The notes beneath the pieces are model-generated. The model was not told the DNA's origin. It did not search any database and worked only from the letters and a program-made list of their open reading frames with translations. This document shows, piece by piece, positions 45,641-58,325 of a stretch of DNA of 64,000 nt. The DNA is taken from assembly GCA_036971475.1 (NCBI GenBank), contig JBAIZL010000001.1:147067544-147131543 (forward strand), read 5' to 3'. How positions within the stretch are numbered: position 1 is the stretch's first letter; each line of letters starts with the position of its first letter. The DNA comes from Prosapia bicincta. Taxonomy: Eukaryota > Arthropoda > Insecta > Hemiptera > Cercopidae. Made by a program: the position numbers and the translations under genes.

Positions 45641-46385
45641 GTAATTATTGTGTAACTGAATACTTATGAACTTTCTTGCTGAAGTGTTTTGGAAGAATTG
45701 TTTCACTTACGAAGCTGACACTCTACTACTAGCAATCACACAAGGTTGTGGTTATGATTTATGAGTGTAGAGGAATTCGAGTTAATTGGTTTCCTATATA
45801 ATAGAATAGATTGTTAGATTCAAAGTGTGTATGATTGTTTAAGATATGTTATTTTTTTGTTAAGTGATGTTTGAATATTTCATATTTTTCTGTAGAGGTT
45901 AGTTTTTTCACCATGGGTTAATTTGTGGAGAATATTGAAGTTAGTATGGATGTTTGTATATGTGTGTTGTGTGTCTTATATAACTGGATTTTGCATTAAT
46001 GTTTTTTTAACGACATAAAGAGCATAAATCCAGCTACGCAACACACATACACAGACATCCATACTAGCTTAAATATTCTCCGCACATTACAGAATAGTAA
46101 AAAACTAACCACTACAGAAAAATATGAAATATTCAAACATCACACAACAGAAAAAGAACATAACTTAAACGACCACACACATTTTAAATCTACCACCCTA
46201 TTCCCTAGAAAACAACAAGTTTAACCCCACCCTCTCTACACGCATAAACCATTTGCTCCCAACCTTGTGTGATCGCCTGCAGTAGAGTGTCAGCTTCGTA
46301 AATGAAATGATTGTTTCGAAACATGTCACCAAGTACAGAAGTATTCACTTAGCTATAGCTATGCAATAATTACTTATAGTCAAAT
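45640..46385. mobile_element. Head-to-head inverted PLE 3' dimer (family D)
   Basis: Outer units (GAATACTTATGAACTTTCTTGCTGAAGTG on the left, AAGTACAGAAGTATTCACTTAG on the right) bracket two inverted copies meeting near 46015. On the + strand about 46030-46210 reads THTYTDIHTSLNIL, KKLTTTEKYEIFKHHTTEKE and LNDHTHF, a PLE C-terminal tail. The left arm is its complement. CGAAACATGTC at 46317-46327 is GAA + palindrome ACATGT + C. Confidence 0.75.
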
Positions 46386-49300
46386 AAATTGGTTATTTAT
46401 ACAGAAATTGTGCTCAAGCTTTGGTACTTATGAATTATAAAATGATTAATTTTGTAACAGTTATTCTTTTACGCCTTAAAAAGGTTTTATTGAGTAAACT
46501 GTTCTAAGCTTTTACCTATTAATGTTTTACAGCATTAACTTTCCACAGCACAAAAATTTGTCATATTTTTTCATTAAATGAAAACATTGCAAAATTTATG
46601 TACAAAGTTCCTCAAAAGTTATATTTGGAGAAAAAAAATTATAGTTTCAGGATAAATGAAAATGATATATTTATTATTGTGATATTATATTCTACCTTAA
46701 ATTTCACATTTCAAGTTACCTATCTAAAATAAATGAATTAATAGAAGCATTTAGGGTGATGCCTTATTTACCACAGTGTAACTAACCTTACTGGTATATT
46801 TACTAAACTATTAAACACAAATTGTACGAATCCTTTAAAATAAATGAATTGAAATATGTTTTTTCAAGAGACAGATATTACACTGCAAAGAACAATGTAG
46901 TAATAAAAACATTATTTTTGTCAAACATCTATTTTCTAAATGACTATGGCACATAAAAGTAATGTATTATATGTCACATAGATCAATACAGTTGTATTTT
47001 ATGAAAAATAAAACTCTTTTGAGAAAGCAATCATATATAAATGATAAATTAACAATTGATTTTAAAGTGGTTGTAGTAATTTTTTCTTTGATTTTGTGTT
47101 TATATTTCTTCAAAATATCTTACATTCCAAATAAATAATATTAAAATTTAAAAGAATTGAAGGAATAAGACCAATTTAAAACAACATTGTTAGATATATT
47201 TGTTGTTAAATGATATATTAGTTAAAAATTTACTATGAATGAGAATGTAAGACCTATGTAGAGTTTTAGAAATTTAATTCTGTTTTCATATTTTTCTGAA
47301 TTAAAATTAAAAAATTTCTTGTGTTAATTTTTATTTTTAGTTCAGATTTTTTAGTATTAAACATACAGCAGTCAGACAAAGACATTGTTGTATAAACATT
47401 CCAGAAAAATATGTTTAAAATTGTACAGAATTTAAATGTAGCTTGTACTTTTAATTGTATTTAAGTGTAAGAAGTTGTGAGTCTTTTACGATTATTTTTT
47501 ACAAGTGAAATGCTGCATGAGTGTATGAATGTTTTTTAATGATTTATTTCTCATATTTGAATTCTCGCTGGGAATTCTAGTTTGCTTTTGTTGTGCACAT
47601 GCTTTTGTGGTTTCAGTTACGCTTTAAAACATTTATAAATAGTAGATTCATCCTTCTTTAATAGGCTAAAATTATATTTCATTAGGCTCTAAGGAATTTA
47701 AAATGTAAACCCTTAGATTTACTTTTTTTTAAGCTGTGTAATAAAAGGTTTGATGTTTTAAAAGGTAAGTCATCAATGCTAAGATAAGATTGCAATAACT
47801 TAAAACAGTGTTTTAAGGTATTACTATTAAATTATAAATTTGTCTTGTTAAAAAATTAGTTATATCTTTGATAAGGTTATTTTATTAATACTCTTATTAT
47901 TGAATTAATAAACGAGCACTATCCAAAATGTGCATTTAACCTATTTTCAAATATATTTATTTATGTTTTGATTTTGTAAAATAATTTTTACTGTAAATTT
48001 TATCTAATTGCTTTTTTAATTTATGTGCATAATGACAATTTTATACAATTTTAGTTTTTTACCTCTATCCGTTGAATTTTTATTAAACACTTCATCAGTT
48101 TCTTATAAAGATAATTGATTATTTCTTAAACTGTAATATAAATAACTATTTATACTAACTGATAGTATTGTTACATAAAATTCAATAAACTAATTTGACT
48201 ACAGTATGTACGAATTTTCTGTGGAAAATCCTTCAACAAATATAATGACTTATAATATTCAATTGGCCATACACTATAATAATCTTATTTGAGTTTACTC
48301 TTTATGGAACACTGGAAGAGGTACATAATTTTTAACATCAGTTTAAACAGTCTAAAAAAAAATGTAAATGTTTGTCGAAGATTGCCAACTAGTAATAATT
48401 AATTTACCACTAAAGAGTAAGTGTTAAAACATTACAAACAATTTATAATGCAAATTCAAAAATAGCATACAATTTTAAAAAATTATTACTATTAACGAAT
48501 TAATTTTATTTTCTTATAAATATTAAATGTAATTTACAAGCATTTAAGTAATAATAAAAGCATCTGAGTTGGTTTTTACAGACCTTTAAGAAATACGAAC
48601 TGGTATTTATAACTGCTTGAATTCCTATTATTATTATGATTAATTTTGTATATAAACATAATTTTTAAATTGTTTATAGGCGACAACCAATCAATAAAAA
48701 AATCTATGTTTTTATAAATTACTAGAATTAGCAGGAGATGTAATTCTACCCCAATTGTATCAAGTAAAGAAAGAAAATTCTTCTGAATTAAAGAAAATTA
48801 ATATTTTTTTAAATAGTTGTCACTGTAGATACAGTGGAAGTAACTTTTAACATATGTAATAATGCTCCTTTCTCTCAAACATTGGTCTACATTGAATAGT
48901 CAAAAATAATCTCGTATAGGATTATACTGAAGCAAACCTAAATTGTTAACATTAACAAATTATGAAGGAGATGTCAAATATAATTCTCATGGATATTAAA
49001 CTCATATGTAACACAATTTATTATAAACTGAGTACTTACCATTATATATGGAGACTGGGGTGTTAGTGCAATTTTATTCTTAATCACTAAACCGATGTCC
49101 GTTTCAAAATTTGTAATTAAACTTTGTACAAAATCATTTTAATTATTACAACTCAGTCCTTGTATTTTTGTATAATGGTGTAGCATTATTAAACTTATAT
49201 TGGTTCTGCATATTTTAAATAACTGGACATAGTTTACAATAAAGGAATGTAGTCGAATGAAGCTCTATTCAATTGAAGCTTTCAATTCACAAAATTTTAA

Positions 49301-51145
49301 AATACTAATTCAATTAGATTGATTTGATCAAATGTTTATAAAAAAAATTGTCATACCCCAAATTAGTTGGATGTCATGTATTTTGAAGTTACTTCAATCA
49401 TGTTTAAAACATATTTTAAATAATAACAAATCGCTTTCAATAAAACTTTGTAATTATTGTGATAACCTTTTCTTTTGATCCGATGACTGAAATTTCAAAT
49501 GATTTATGAAACTTATGAAAATTTAAAAAACATTGAAAAATTAAAATACAAATACTTACAGCGGTTAATAGTTTGTGGTTCATCAAATTGAATAAATTAA
49601 TAAGGGAAAATCCATCATGATAAACTCTAACTGAAATTGACTTTAACATAAACAAAAACTATGTTCATGAAACTGTAGTTGGAGTTATGCTAAATATTAT
49701 AGTTACAAGATTTTGTAATATAATTCTATGTTGTTACATGTCTTTATATACAATCTATATTGTAGTGCATTTCAATCATTAAGAAACATTTAGTATTGAT
49801 TCTTAAGTTAAAACTACAGTTGGTTGCTATTTTAAAGTTTATAAATGTTGTAGGATATTGATATTGTGATAAGTAATAACATTCATAATGCAGCATAGAT
49901 AATATTTCTTTCATTCAAACCCCACGACAAAGTGAAGAATTTGTTTGCCTACTTGATGTTATGGTATATTAAACCAACTATAAATCAGCTTAACAAAACC
50001 AAAAATAGAATTTTAATCACAGTAGCTGTAATTATTTTTGCTATAGTAAAATTTTAATGTAGTCATTTTCTTTAAGTAACAATTGTTGCTATAAACAACT
50101 GTTTAAGGAACACAGTGGTACACCCAGAGTTTTGTTAAGGGGGGCAAGGACGTCATCAGGGGGGACATTAACTTTGTTGTAATATTTCCTCAAATCATTC
50201 AAGTTACTTTAAGCATACTTTGTTTTTTTTAAGGGATAATTCTGCAGCTTTTATTATTAGAGCATTTAAATATTATTAACATTTTAATTTGCTAATTACC
50301 TAATGTTCCTAATACTTCAGGCACAAATAAAACTAAAAAATATATTTTAAAAGTTATTTATTTACCGATCTTGGTAGTGAAATTTATAAATTGGATATGC
50401 ACGTTATACCTTTTCCAATAAAGTATAACATGCATAATTTTTGTTTTCTTTATAGAGATGGAAGGGAGCTCAGGTGTGCCACTGTTACAGACAACTTTCA
50501 GTGATATTAATAAATGGTCACTAAATGGATAGGGTAAATTGTACAGTTTTAAATCTAAATACATTTTAGGTATAGGTAGTATAAGATGTGCTATGATTTA
50601 ATAAAGAATGTTTATGAATTGTTCTAGTTTATAAAGAAATGAATCTAATTATTTTAATTGTAAAGTTAAAACAAAGAAATATATATATATATATATATAA
50701 ATATAAGAGTATTGCTGTTCGATTGGGCTTTGATGTATTTTTTGGCTTTGCATTGTTAATAATAATAATAGGTCTAACTAAATACTCAGTCATGTATAAT
50801 TGTGTCTTTTGAAAATAAAATGTGAACCAAATATATTTAACTTTGTATTTCTTTACTATTCTCAACTTTTTCTCGTATTTTCAAGTTGATATTTTTTATA
50901 CAAAGTGAAGGAAAAAATACTTGAAAAAGCTTTTCCTAACCTGTAATACGATTGTTGCCCAATCAGCTAGGTCTTCACCATAAAGCACAGCTATTTTAAA
51001 TACTTTTTGAATTTTTAACCTGGTCATAATGCTTGTTTCAGTTGACATATTTTGGATCTTCTCCATCTCTCTGAAGTATTTGTGTTAAGGCTTGTACCTA
51101 CACATAAGTCATTTATCAATTAAAAACTCTAGTTTTTGTGTTGCA
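46386..51145. other. Intergenic AT-rich sequence, no gene recognised
   Basis: About 4.7 kb between Fas1 and the next PLE. A short (TA)n lies at 50681-50699. A G-rich patch GGGGGGCAAGGACGTCATCA at about 50142-50165 stands out as a possible transposon scrap. Chance frames only. Confidence 0.5.
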
Positions 51146-51148
51146 CAT

Positions 51149-52297
51149 CTTGAGGTTTTTATTAAAAATTACACTTGTTCACTTGTTTGTATTATCTTGG
51201 CAAAAAAACCACTACTTACTGATGTATTCAGCAGACGCGTTTCGTGCTAGTTCAGTGCGTTTTTCGATGCTGTGATATACTGACAAGACTGTTGCTTAGG
51301 TGTGTTGTGTTGGTGTGAGTCTGTGGTGTATTTTTGTTCTGTGGTGTGTTATTTTTCATAGAATAGTTGTTAATTATGTGCTCAAATATAGTTTTTGATT
51401 GGGAGTGTGTTTTGTCATTTAGAATGTGTTGTGTATAGTATTTATGGTGTTTATATATCTCATAGTTTTCTACTGTGTAAAGTTTTTTGCTTTTATTGAT
51501 GTAATGTAGGACTTTTAGATTGGTGTCTATGTCAGTCTGTAAGTGTAGTGGGTTTTGTATGTGTATAGCGAAATTTGATGTGGGCTTTTTTTATCTGTTT
51601 TACTTGTTCCTTGCATCTTGTGGTAAATGTTCTCCCTGTTTGTCCTATATAAAAGCTGGGACAGTTGTTGCATGTAATCTTGTATACACCTGCCCTGTCA
51701 TGTTTTTTAACTGTGTAGATGTTTTTTAATTGTGTTGGATGTTGTGAATGCTACTTTGTATTTAAGTTTGCGAAACAGGGCATATACAAGATTACATGCA
51801 ACAACTGTCCCAGCTTTAACATAGGACAAACAGGGAGAACATTTACCACAAGATACGAAGAACACGTAAAACAGATAAGAAAGACACAACCCACATCAAA
51901 TTTCGCCATACACATACAAAACACACTACACTCACAGACCGACATAGACACAAATCTAAAAGTCCTACATTACATCAATAAAAGCAAAAAACTTAACACA
52001 GTAGAAAGCTATGAGATGTATAAATACGATCCACAACACATTCTAAATGACAAAACACACTCCCAATCAAACACTATATTTGAGCACATAATTAACAACT
52101 TCTGTATGAAGAATAACACACCACAGAACAAAAATATACCACAGACTCACACCAACACAACACACCTGAGCAACAAACAGTCTTGTCAGTATTTCACAGC
52201 ATTTAAAAATGTGCTAACCTAGTGTAAAACGTGTCTTCTGAATAAATCAGTAAGTAGTGGTTTTTTGTCAAAATAATACAAACAAGTGTAATTAAAA
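51149..52297. mobile_element. Head-to-head inverted PLE 3' dimer (family B)
   Basis: Left arm 51149-51698, spacer about 51699-51774, right arm 51775-52297. Both arms end in the family B terminal unit (CACTTGTTTGTATTA, CCACTACTTACTGAT). Left-arm hammerhead-type box on the - strand: GAAACGCGTC (51243-51234), GAA + palindrome ACGCGT + C. The right arm has AAAACGTGTC (decayed). The arms have diverged by point changes and small indels, so this dimer is older than the 2.75-kb one. Confidence 0.85.
51770..52220 (+). CDS. PLE family B: GIY-YIG endonuclease and C-terminal tail (partial)
   Basis: The + arm of the dimer encodes GIYKITCNNCPSFNIGQTGR (GIY-YIG core with two Cys between the motifs, NIG for YIG) and TFTTRYEEHVKQIRK with the catalytic-type Arg. 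It continues to KKLNTVESYEMYKYD and a tail ILNDKTHSQSNTIFEHIINN. The frame is open to its natural stop near 52220. The - arm encodes a broken version of the same residues. The reverse transcriptase is absent, so this is a relic rather than a host gene. Confidence 0.8.
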
Positions 52298-53935
52298 ACT
52301 AATAAAATAATATAATGTTCCAAACCTCAAGGATTTTTTAGTGCTTTAATTTTTTAGCTTGAATTTTTGCCACTGTGCTCTATAATTGTTATTGCATTTA
52401 TATAAGTAGTTTTATATGGTTTGTCTCTGTATCTTTTTAGTTGGTCAATTTAATGCAAGTTATTTTATCTTCCTGAAGAACAATTGCAATAATTTTTGTG
52501 AGAATAACTAATTAATATTAAATCTATAAATATATAGAAATACATTTTAAGTAAAATGGACATATGTTATTTTTTAAATGCTGTGTACTTTATATATTTT
52601 ACAGTAAAAGTAAACAGTCTCACAAACAGGAATTTTCTACTTTCTAGTTATTACTTCTGTCTTTGTTTGTAATTTGAAAAGGAAATGCTGAATTATAGGT
52701 ATTGGCGTTTCCTAACAAAAATCTATTAGCATATCCTGTTTGCTTAATCTTTTGCACTCCGTAGTTAAACAGTCCAACATCACAAAGAATCCCGTTCCGC
52801 TCTACTGTCGGACTCAGTTCAACATATATTGCAGTGCAATCATTACATATTTTAAAACATTTGTGTAGTGATAATATGTACAATGTTCATTTGCTATGTT
52901 ATATAAAAGGAAAGTTGAATTTATAATACTGATTGTCGTATTTATCAATATATTTTCAGTAAATAAACTGGTCCCAGACAGTTGTTTACGATGTACTGCA
53001 CATTAAAAAAATATTATTTAGATAGAACTATAACCATGCAATTAAAACTGGTTATCTAGGAGTAATTAGAGATTTTAAATTAATTTGTAGTCCTTATCTT
53101 GCTAATTAAAATAATCAAAATTCCAATGTTTTTCATAATTTATGATCTGCATATTGATAATTTTAATACTTTAATTTTAATAAGTGAACTTAACAAGAGT
53201 ATTGCACTAACATAATCCTTTGAATAAGTATCTTTGAATCAATATTGTACCACTTCAGTTTGCATTCAGACACTTCTTAAAGTAAAGAAATTTGGATCTT
53301 ACTTAAGAATTTTAATATTTTTGCTACTCATCAATTATCAGGTCTTAAAATTATTGCTTAGTGATCATCTATTGCTAAATATATAATTATTAATTTCCAA
53401 TTGTCTAACAAAAGGACAGATGCAATGGAAAAAAGCAAATGTCAGGGAACTGAGGGATAAAACGCAACTACATTTGTAGGAATTTTACAATCAAACGTAA
53501 AATTCTCTGTTCAGAATTCCAAAGAAAAAATGGTGTCTTATATCTATTACAACTTAACAGGAAAATGCTATAATTGTTTACTAATTCAGTATCAGATAGA
53601 TTACTGATGTATGCATTATGGAAAAGATTATTATTTTCTGCAAAAGAAGCATATATAAACAATAATTTCAGACACAAAATGAAAAATTAAACATGATACA
53701 CTTGTAAACAATAAAAATAAACTTTGTATTTTGGTAAACATATTCTAATTGAATATGAATAAAAATTATTAGAAAAATAATAAAGCATGTTATTATTGAA
53801 CTATTATGTCCAATATATTAAGAGGTATCTTGTTTAACAAAAGCATAGTTGAATATAACTTTCCATCAGTAGCTGTTATCGAATAGAAAGATAAATTTGT
53901 TGATTCCATCTTTACGTGAGCTACTAGTTTTCACT
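52298..53935. other. Intergenic AT-rich sequence, no gene recognised
   Basis: A - strand frame (52883-52644; ICNDCTAIYVELSPTVERNG) has protein-like composition but no family I recognise and no splice or start context. I do not call it a gene. Confidence 0.4.
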
Positions 53936-54122
53936 AAACAATTATATATATTTATAAACTTGCCTATTGCAGCACTTACTTATATTTGTTGAGGATGGCC
54001 ATTTCGGGAGATGTGTCCCATAAGTTACGGTCTGAGTAGACAATGGGACACATCTCCCGAAACGGCTGTCCTCAACAAATATAAGTAAGTGCTACTATAG
54101 GCAAGTTTATAAATATAATTGT
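53936..54122. repeat. PLE family C foldback, third copy
   Basis: Arms (about 53938-54020 and 54044-54122) carry ATAAACTTGCCTAT, CACTTACTTATATTTGTTG and complements. The right arm has CTCCCGAAACGGCTGTCCTC and the left one ATGGCCAT in place of ACGGCCGT, so both palindromes are drifting. The flank GATTCCATCTTTACGTGAGC is shared with the 40.1- and 31.7-kb copies, and marks the element end. Confidence 0.8.
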
Positions 54123-54562
54123 TATTAAATGTGTTTCAACTTATTTAATAGAATTTTTTCCTTTAATTTCCTACTAGTATACAATAATACTTTATTAAAA
54201 TATGTTAAATTAGACATATAAAAATGTCATTTTCATATCGGGAACAATGAATGTTTTGTGAAGACTTTGTGAATTAAATACTTTTTGTGGTGAAGTAAAA
54301 AATAAGTGTTGTTGTTCCAGCAAATGATTTTGATATTATTATCATTAGCAGAAATCCAAAATATTCTTGAAACAGTCCTTGACAAGATGCTTGTTCTTCA
54401 TCAAAAAAATATTATTTAAATACTTTGTGAACCAGTTTGCTGAAGTAAAATTGATGGCTAAACCTAATTTTGGTGCTCCTTCCGTAAATAAGTGTTCAGT
54501 AGGAAAGGTCTTTTTGAAACTGGCCTGATCTAGAAGTAAATTTATCCTCTCATACTTATGAT

Positions 54563-54565
<3 letters not shown>

Positions 54566-54624
<59 letters not shown>

Positions 54625-55303
54625 TTATTTATTTATTTATTTATTTATTTGTAGGTTAGTTCTAGTAGAGCTTAAAGCTTAATTAGGAATTTTTGGACTA
54701 GATAGGAGACTGACAGACTTACCTAATGGCAATAGTCCAAAACTGTAATCTCTTGGAAATAAATAAACAGGCACATACAAAAACTTATCACACTATTGAA
54801 ATATTTCGATCAAAAATGATCTTCATCAATCAAAAAAGAGAAAAAAAACTGAAGTGAACCAAAAGTGCATGGAAAGGGAACTGAGAAGATAGGAGTTATC
54901 ATACCAGTGGTACACCAAATCCATAGAGCCTCCTAACCTCAACATCAGATAAAACTCCTTACCTTCCCCATAACTTCTACTTTTTTAACAACTCCATTTA
55001 CCTTCCTTCTGACAGACTATTAACATCTAGTTTCAAATAATCAATATTTATACAAATCACATATAGCACTATATCATAAACTATAAATCTGCGAATCTGT
55101 GACATTTGGATATTATACACATCTGTGGCTCCCTTCAGTCTTTTCTTTTTCTCTTTTTTGATTGATGAAGATCATTTTTGATCGAAATATTTCAATAGTG
55201 TGATAAGTTTTTGTATGTGTCTATTTATTTATTTTCAAGATATTGCAGTTTTAGACTATTGCCATTAGGTAAGTCTGTCAGTCTCCTATCTAGTTCAAAA
55301 ATT

Positions 55304-55379
<76 letters not shown>
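54566..55379. mobile_element. Short PLE of the 2.75-kb palindrome family in TA repeats
   Basis: (TA)n at 54566-54620 and (TTTA)n at 54621-54650 on the left, (TA)n at 55306-55379 on the right. Inside: the one-sided tag GGTTAGTTCTAGTAGAGCTT, an inverted terminus (54687-54847), the last approximately 35 codons of the PLE frame (54880-54955, WELSYQWYTKS-like with changes), its 3' UTR, and the terminus in direct orientation (55140-55305). It is intermediate in size between the 33.6-kb foldback and the 2.75-kb palindrome. Hammerhead-like cores: about 54833-54802 (-) and 55162-55193 (+), TTGATGA...TTTTTGATCGAAATATTTC. Confidence 0.85.
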
Positions 55380-55382
<3 letters not shown>

Positions 55383-55493
55383 TATGGTGATATGTTTTCT
55401 TGTAATATAGTTAAAAATTAAAAACATTTCAAAATAATTTCATTTCAGGAATAATATATGCATTAATAGTATTCTTGTTTTTAATTTATTAAT

Positions 55494-55546
<53 letters not shown>

Positions 55547-55701
55547 GGTTAGTTCTAGTAGAGCTTAAAGCTTATTTAGGAATTTTTTTGGACTTGATAG
55601 GAGACTGACAGACTTACCTAAAGGCAATAGTCCAAAACTGCAATCTCTTGGAAATAAGCACATATAAAAAACACATATAAAACACTTAATACACTTTTAT
55701 T

Positions 55702-55736
55702 TGAAATATTTCGATCAACATGATCTTCTTCAGTCA
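55702..55736 (-). ncRNA. Hammerhead-like motif, left arm of giant palindrome
   Basis: On the - strand: CTGAAGA, a spare A, stem GATC/GATC with loop ATGTT, then GAA, ATAT (or AATATT), TTC. It is the mirror of the right-arm copy at 58173-58203. Confidence 0.42.
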
Positions 55737-55974
55737 AGAAAGAGAAAACAAAACAAAAGATTGAAGTGAACCACAGATGTGAATAAACATCCAAATGTCA
55801 CAGATTCACAGATTTATAGTTTATGATATAGAGCTATATGTGATATGTGTAGAAATTGTTAAATGTGAATCGTGTAAAGATTGGTTACTTGAAACTAGAT
55901 ATTAAAAGTCTGTCAGAAGGAAGGTAATGGAGCTGTTAAAAATGGTAGAAGTTAGGGGGAAGTTAAAAGGAGTT

Positions 55975-56952
55975 TTATCTGATGTTGAGGTTAGGAGGCT
56001 CTCTAGATTTGGTATACCATTGGTATGATAACTCCCATCTTCTTAATTCTGAAGAGTTGCAATCCGGGGGGAGGGCTTTAATTATTTTGGTGGTATAGCA
56101 ATCATTGAAAGAGACGATGTTGTGACTAGCAGCGTGTTGAGCGGTTGGCCTGTCTATGTTCATGGTTCCAACGTCATGTCTGTGGCCATTCATTCTGATG
56201 CTCAGACTATCCGTGGTAAGGCCTATGTACTGTGCCGGGCAAAATTTACATTGTAACTGGTATATTACATTACTGGATGTACAAGTATGATGACCCTGAA
56301 TCTTGAAGTCCACATTGGTTGCTAGGCTATGGAAACTATTTGTTGGGATGTGTATTGGACATGTCTTGCATCTTGGTCTATTGCACGGAAAGGAGCCGTG
56401 AGGAAGTTTGGGCGGTTTTTCAATACTTGGATCTGGTAATTTTGGATGTACTAAAATACTTTTTAAATTGAACGGTTGTCTGAACCAAATATGTGGTGGA
56501 TTTGAGAAAAGATCTTTGGTGTGGGCGGAAGCTTGAAGAATCTTGAAGCCATCCTTTAATATTTTGTTCAGCTTCGTTAGGCCTGGATGGTAATCTGTAA
56601 CTAAAGACAGTTTGTCCTCCATAGGTGGTCTGGGTACATCAGATGACTGAGCCAAGCGGATTTGATTCTCAACAAGTTGTTTAGGGTATCCTCTTTTTTT
56701 TTGGAAAGCTAGTAAGGTCTTTCTATTAAAGTCTTCCAATGCTATATCGTTGGAACAAATTCTCTTGCCCCTGACTGCCTGACTGTATGGTATGGACCTT
56801 TTTATATTCATGGGGTGGTTGCTATTGAAATGTAGGTATTGTAGATGGTTCGTCGGTTTGATGTGGACACCTGTATAGATATTCCCATCTCTGATTGTTA
56901 CATCTACATCCAAGAAGGTGATTGTTGCTGCAGACTTATCACTATGTTCCAC
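55975..56952 (-). CDS. PLE reverse transcriptase C-terminus plus GIY-YIG endonuclease, left arm
   Basis: Open frame ending at 55975; its upstream end is the palindrome spacer, not a real start. The order is ITFLDVDVTIRDGNIYTGV and HIKPTNHLQYLHFNSNHP (region after the RT palm), VRGKRICSND and YHPGLTKLNKIL. Then PCNRPRCKTCPI, a Cys motif typical of one PLE group, and VIYQLQCKFCPAQYIGLTTD, a GIY-YIG core with Cys residues between the motifs. LSIRMNGHRHD carries the catalytic-type Arg, and the tail is WELSYQWYTKS. About 320 residues, no stops, no frameshifts. It contains KK in the LAFQKKRGYP stretch where the other arm has a single K. The RT catalytic part is absent. Confidence 0.88.
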   Translation of the reverse strand: MEHSDKSAATITFLDVDVTIRDGNIYTGVHIKPTNHLQYLHFNSNHPMNIKRSIPYSQAVRGKRICSNDIALEDFNRKTLLAFQKKRGYPKQLVENQIRLAQSSDVPRPPMEDKLSLVTDYHPGLTKLNKILKDGFKILQASAHTKDLFSNPPHIWFRQPFNLKSILVHPKLPDPSIEKPPKLPHGSFPCNRPRCKTCPIHIPTNSFHSLATNVDFKIQGHHTCTSSNVIYQLQCKFCPAQYIGLTTDSLSIRMNGHRHDVGTMNIDRPTAQHAASHNIVSFNDCYTTKIIKALPPDCNSSELRRWELSYQWYTKSREPPNLNIR

Positions 56953-56971
56953 ACTTCAATTCACCTGGGAG

Positions 56972-57931
56972 AAGTCTGCAGCAACAATCACCTTCTTGGA
57001 TGTAGATGTAACAATCAGAGATGGGAATATCTATACAGGTGTCCACATCAAACCGACGAACCATCTACAATACCTACATTTCAATAGCAACCACCCCATG
57101 AATATAAAAAGGTCCATACCATACAGTCAGGCAGTCAGGGGCAAGAGAATTTGTTCCAACGATATAGCATTGGAAGACTTTAATAGAAAGACCTTACTAG
57201 CTTTCCAAAAAAGAGGATACCCTAAACAACTTGTTGAGAATCAAATCCGCTTGGCTCAGTCATCTGATGTACCCAGACCACCTATGGAGGACAAACTGTC
57301 TTTAGTTACAGATTACCATCCAGGCCTAACGAAGCTGAACAAAATATTAAAGGATGGCTTCAAGATTCTTCAAGCTTCCGCCCACACCAAAGATCTTTTC
57401 TCAAATCCACCACATATTTGGTTCAGACAACCGTTCAATTTAAAAAGTATTTTAGTACATCCAAAATTACCAGATCCAAGTATTGAAAAACCGCCCAAAC
57501 TTCCTCACGGCTCCTTTCCGTGCAATAGACCAAGATGCAAGACATGTCCAATACACATCCCAACAAATAGTTTCCATAGCCTAGCAACCAATGTGGACTT
57601 CAAGATTCAGGGTCATCATACTTGTACATCCAGTAATGTAATATACCAGTTACAATGTAAATTTTGCCCGGCACAGTACATAGGCCTTACCACGGATAGT
57701 CTGAGCATCAGAATGAATGGCCACAGACATGACGTTGGAACCATGAACATAGACAGGCCAACCGCTCAACACGCTGCTAGTCACAACATCGTCTCTTTCA
57801 ATGATTGCTATACCACCAAAATAATTAAAGCCCTCCCCCCGGATTGCAACTCTTCAGAATTAAGAAGATGGGAGTTATCATACCAATGGTATACCAAATC
57901 TAGAGAGCCTCCTAACCTCAACATCAGATAA
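56972..57931 (+). CDS. PLE reverse transcriptase C-terminus plus GIY-YIG endonuclease, right arm
   Basis: Mirror copy of the left-arm frame, open from the spacer to a TAA near 57931. The same domains lie in the same order: the FLDVDV strand, the CNRPRCKTC motif, VIYQLQC...QYIGL GIY-YIG core, IRMNGHRHD. The frame can be extended into the spacer (SLCSTLQFTWEK), which is chance. Both arms keep the frame open, so the insertion is recent or the arms are homogenised. No promoter or RT active site is present, so a free-standing endonuclease would need outside transcription. Confidence 0.88.
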   Translation, partial: KSAATITFLDVDVTIRDGNIYTGVHIKPTNHLQYLHFNSNHPMNIKRSIPYSQAVRGKRICSNDIALEDFNRKTLLAFQKRGYPKQLVENQIRLAQSSDVPRPPMEDKLSLVTDYHPGLTKLNKILKDGFKILQASAHTKDLFSNPPHIWFRQPFNLKSILVHPKLPDPSIEKPPKLPHGSFPCNRPRCKTCPIHIPTNSFHSLATNVDFKIQGHHTCTSSNVIYQLQCKFCPAQYIGLTTDSLSIRMNGHRHDVGTMNIDRPTAQHAASHNIVSFNDCYTTKIIKALPPDCNSSELRRWELSYQWYTKSREPPNLNIR

Positions 57932-58172
57932 AACTCCTTTTAACTTCCCCCTAACTTCTACCATTTTTAACAGCTCCATTACCTTCCTTCTGACAGACTT
58001 TTAATATCTAGTTTCAAGTAACCAATCTTTACACGATTCACATTTAACAATTTCTACACATATCACATATAGCTCTATATCATAAACTATAAATCTGTGA
58101 ATCTGTGACATTTGGATGTTTATTCACATCTGTGGTTCACTTCAATCTTTTGTTTTGTTTTCTCTTTCTTGA

Positions 58173-58203
58173 CTGAAGAAGATCATGTTGATCGAAATAT
58201 TTC
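58173..58203 (+). ncRNA. Hammerhead-like motif, right arm of giant palindrome
   Basis: CTGAAGA (58173-58179), a spare A, stem GATC/GATC, GAA from 58194, ATAT palindrome, then TTC. It lies about 240 bases after the GIY-YIG frame, within the terminal unit. The stem III is A/T only, so pairing would be weak. Confidence 0.42.
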
Positions 58204-58325
58204 AAATAAAAGTGTATTAAGTGTTTTATATGTGTTTTTTATATGTGCTTATTTCCAAGAGATTGCAGTTTTGGACTATTGCCTTTAGGTAAGTCTGTCA
58301 GTCTCCTATCAAGTCCAAAAAAATT

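Noticed and set aside
50120..50170. G-rich patch considered as a quadruplex or LINE tail
   Set aside because: Only two G runs of six are present and no flanking element could be defined.
52644..52883. Frame with IYVELSPTVERNGILCDVG on the - strand
   Set aside because: Composition looks protein-like but no family, splice sites or start support it; left as unexplained sequence.
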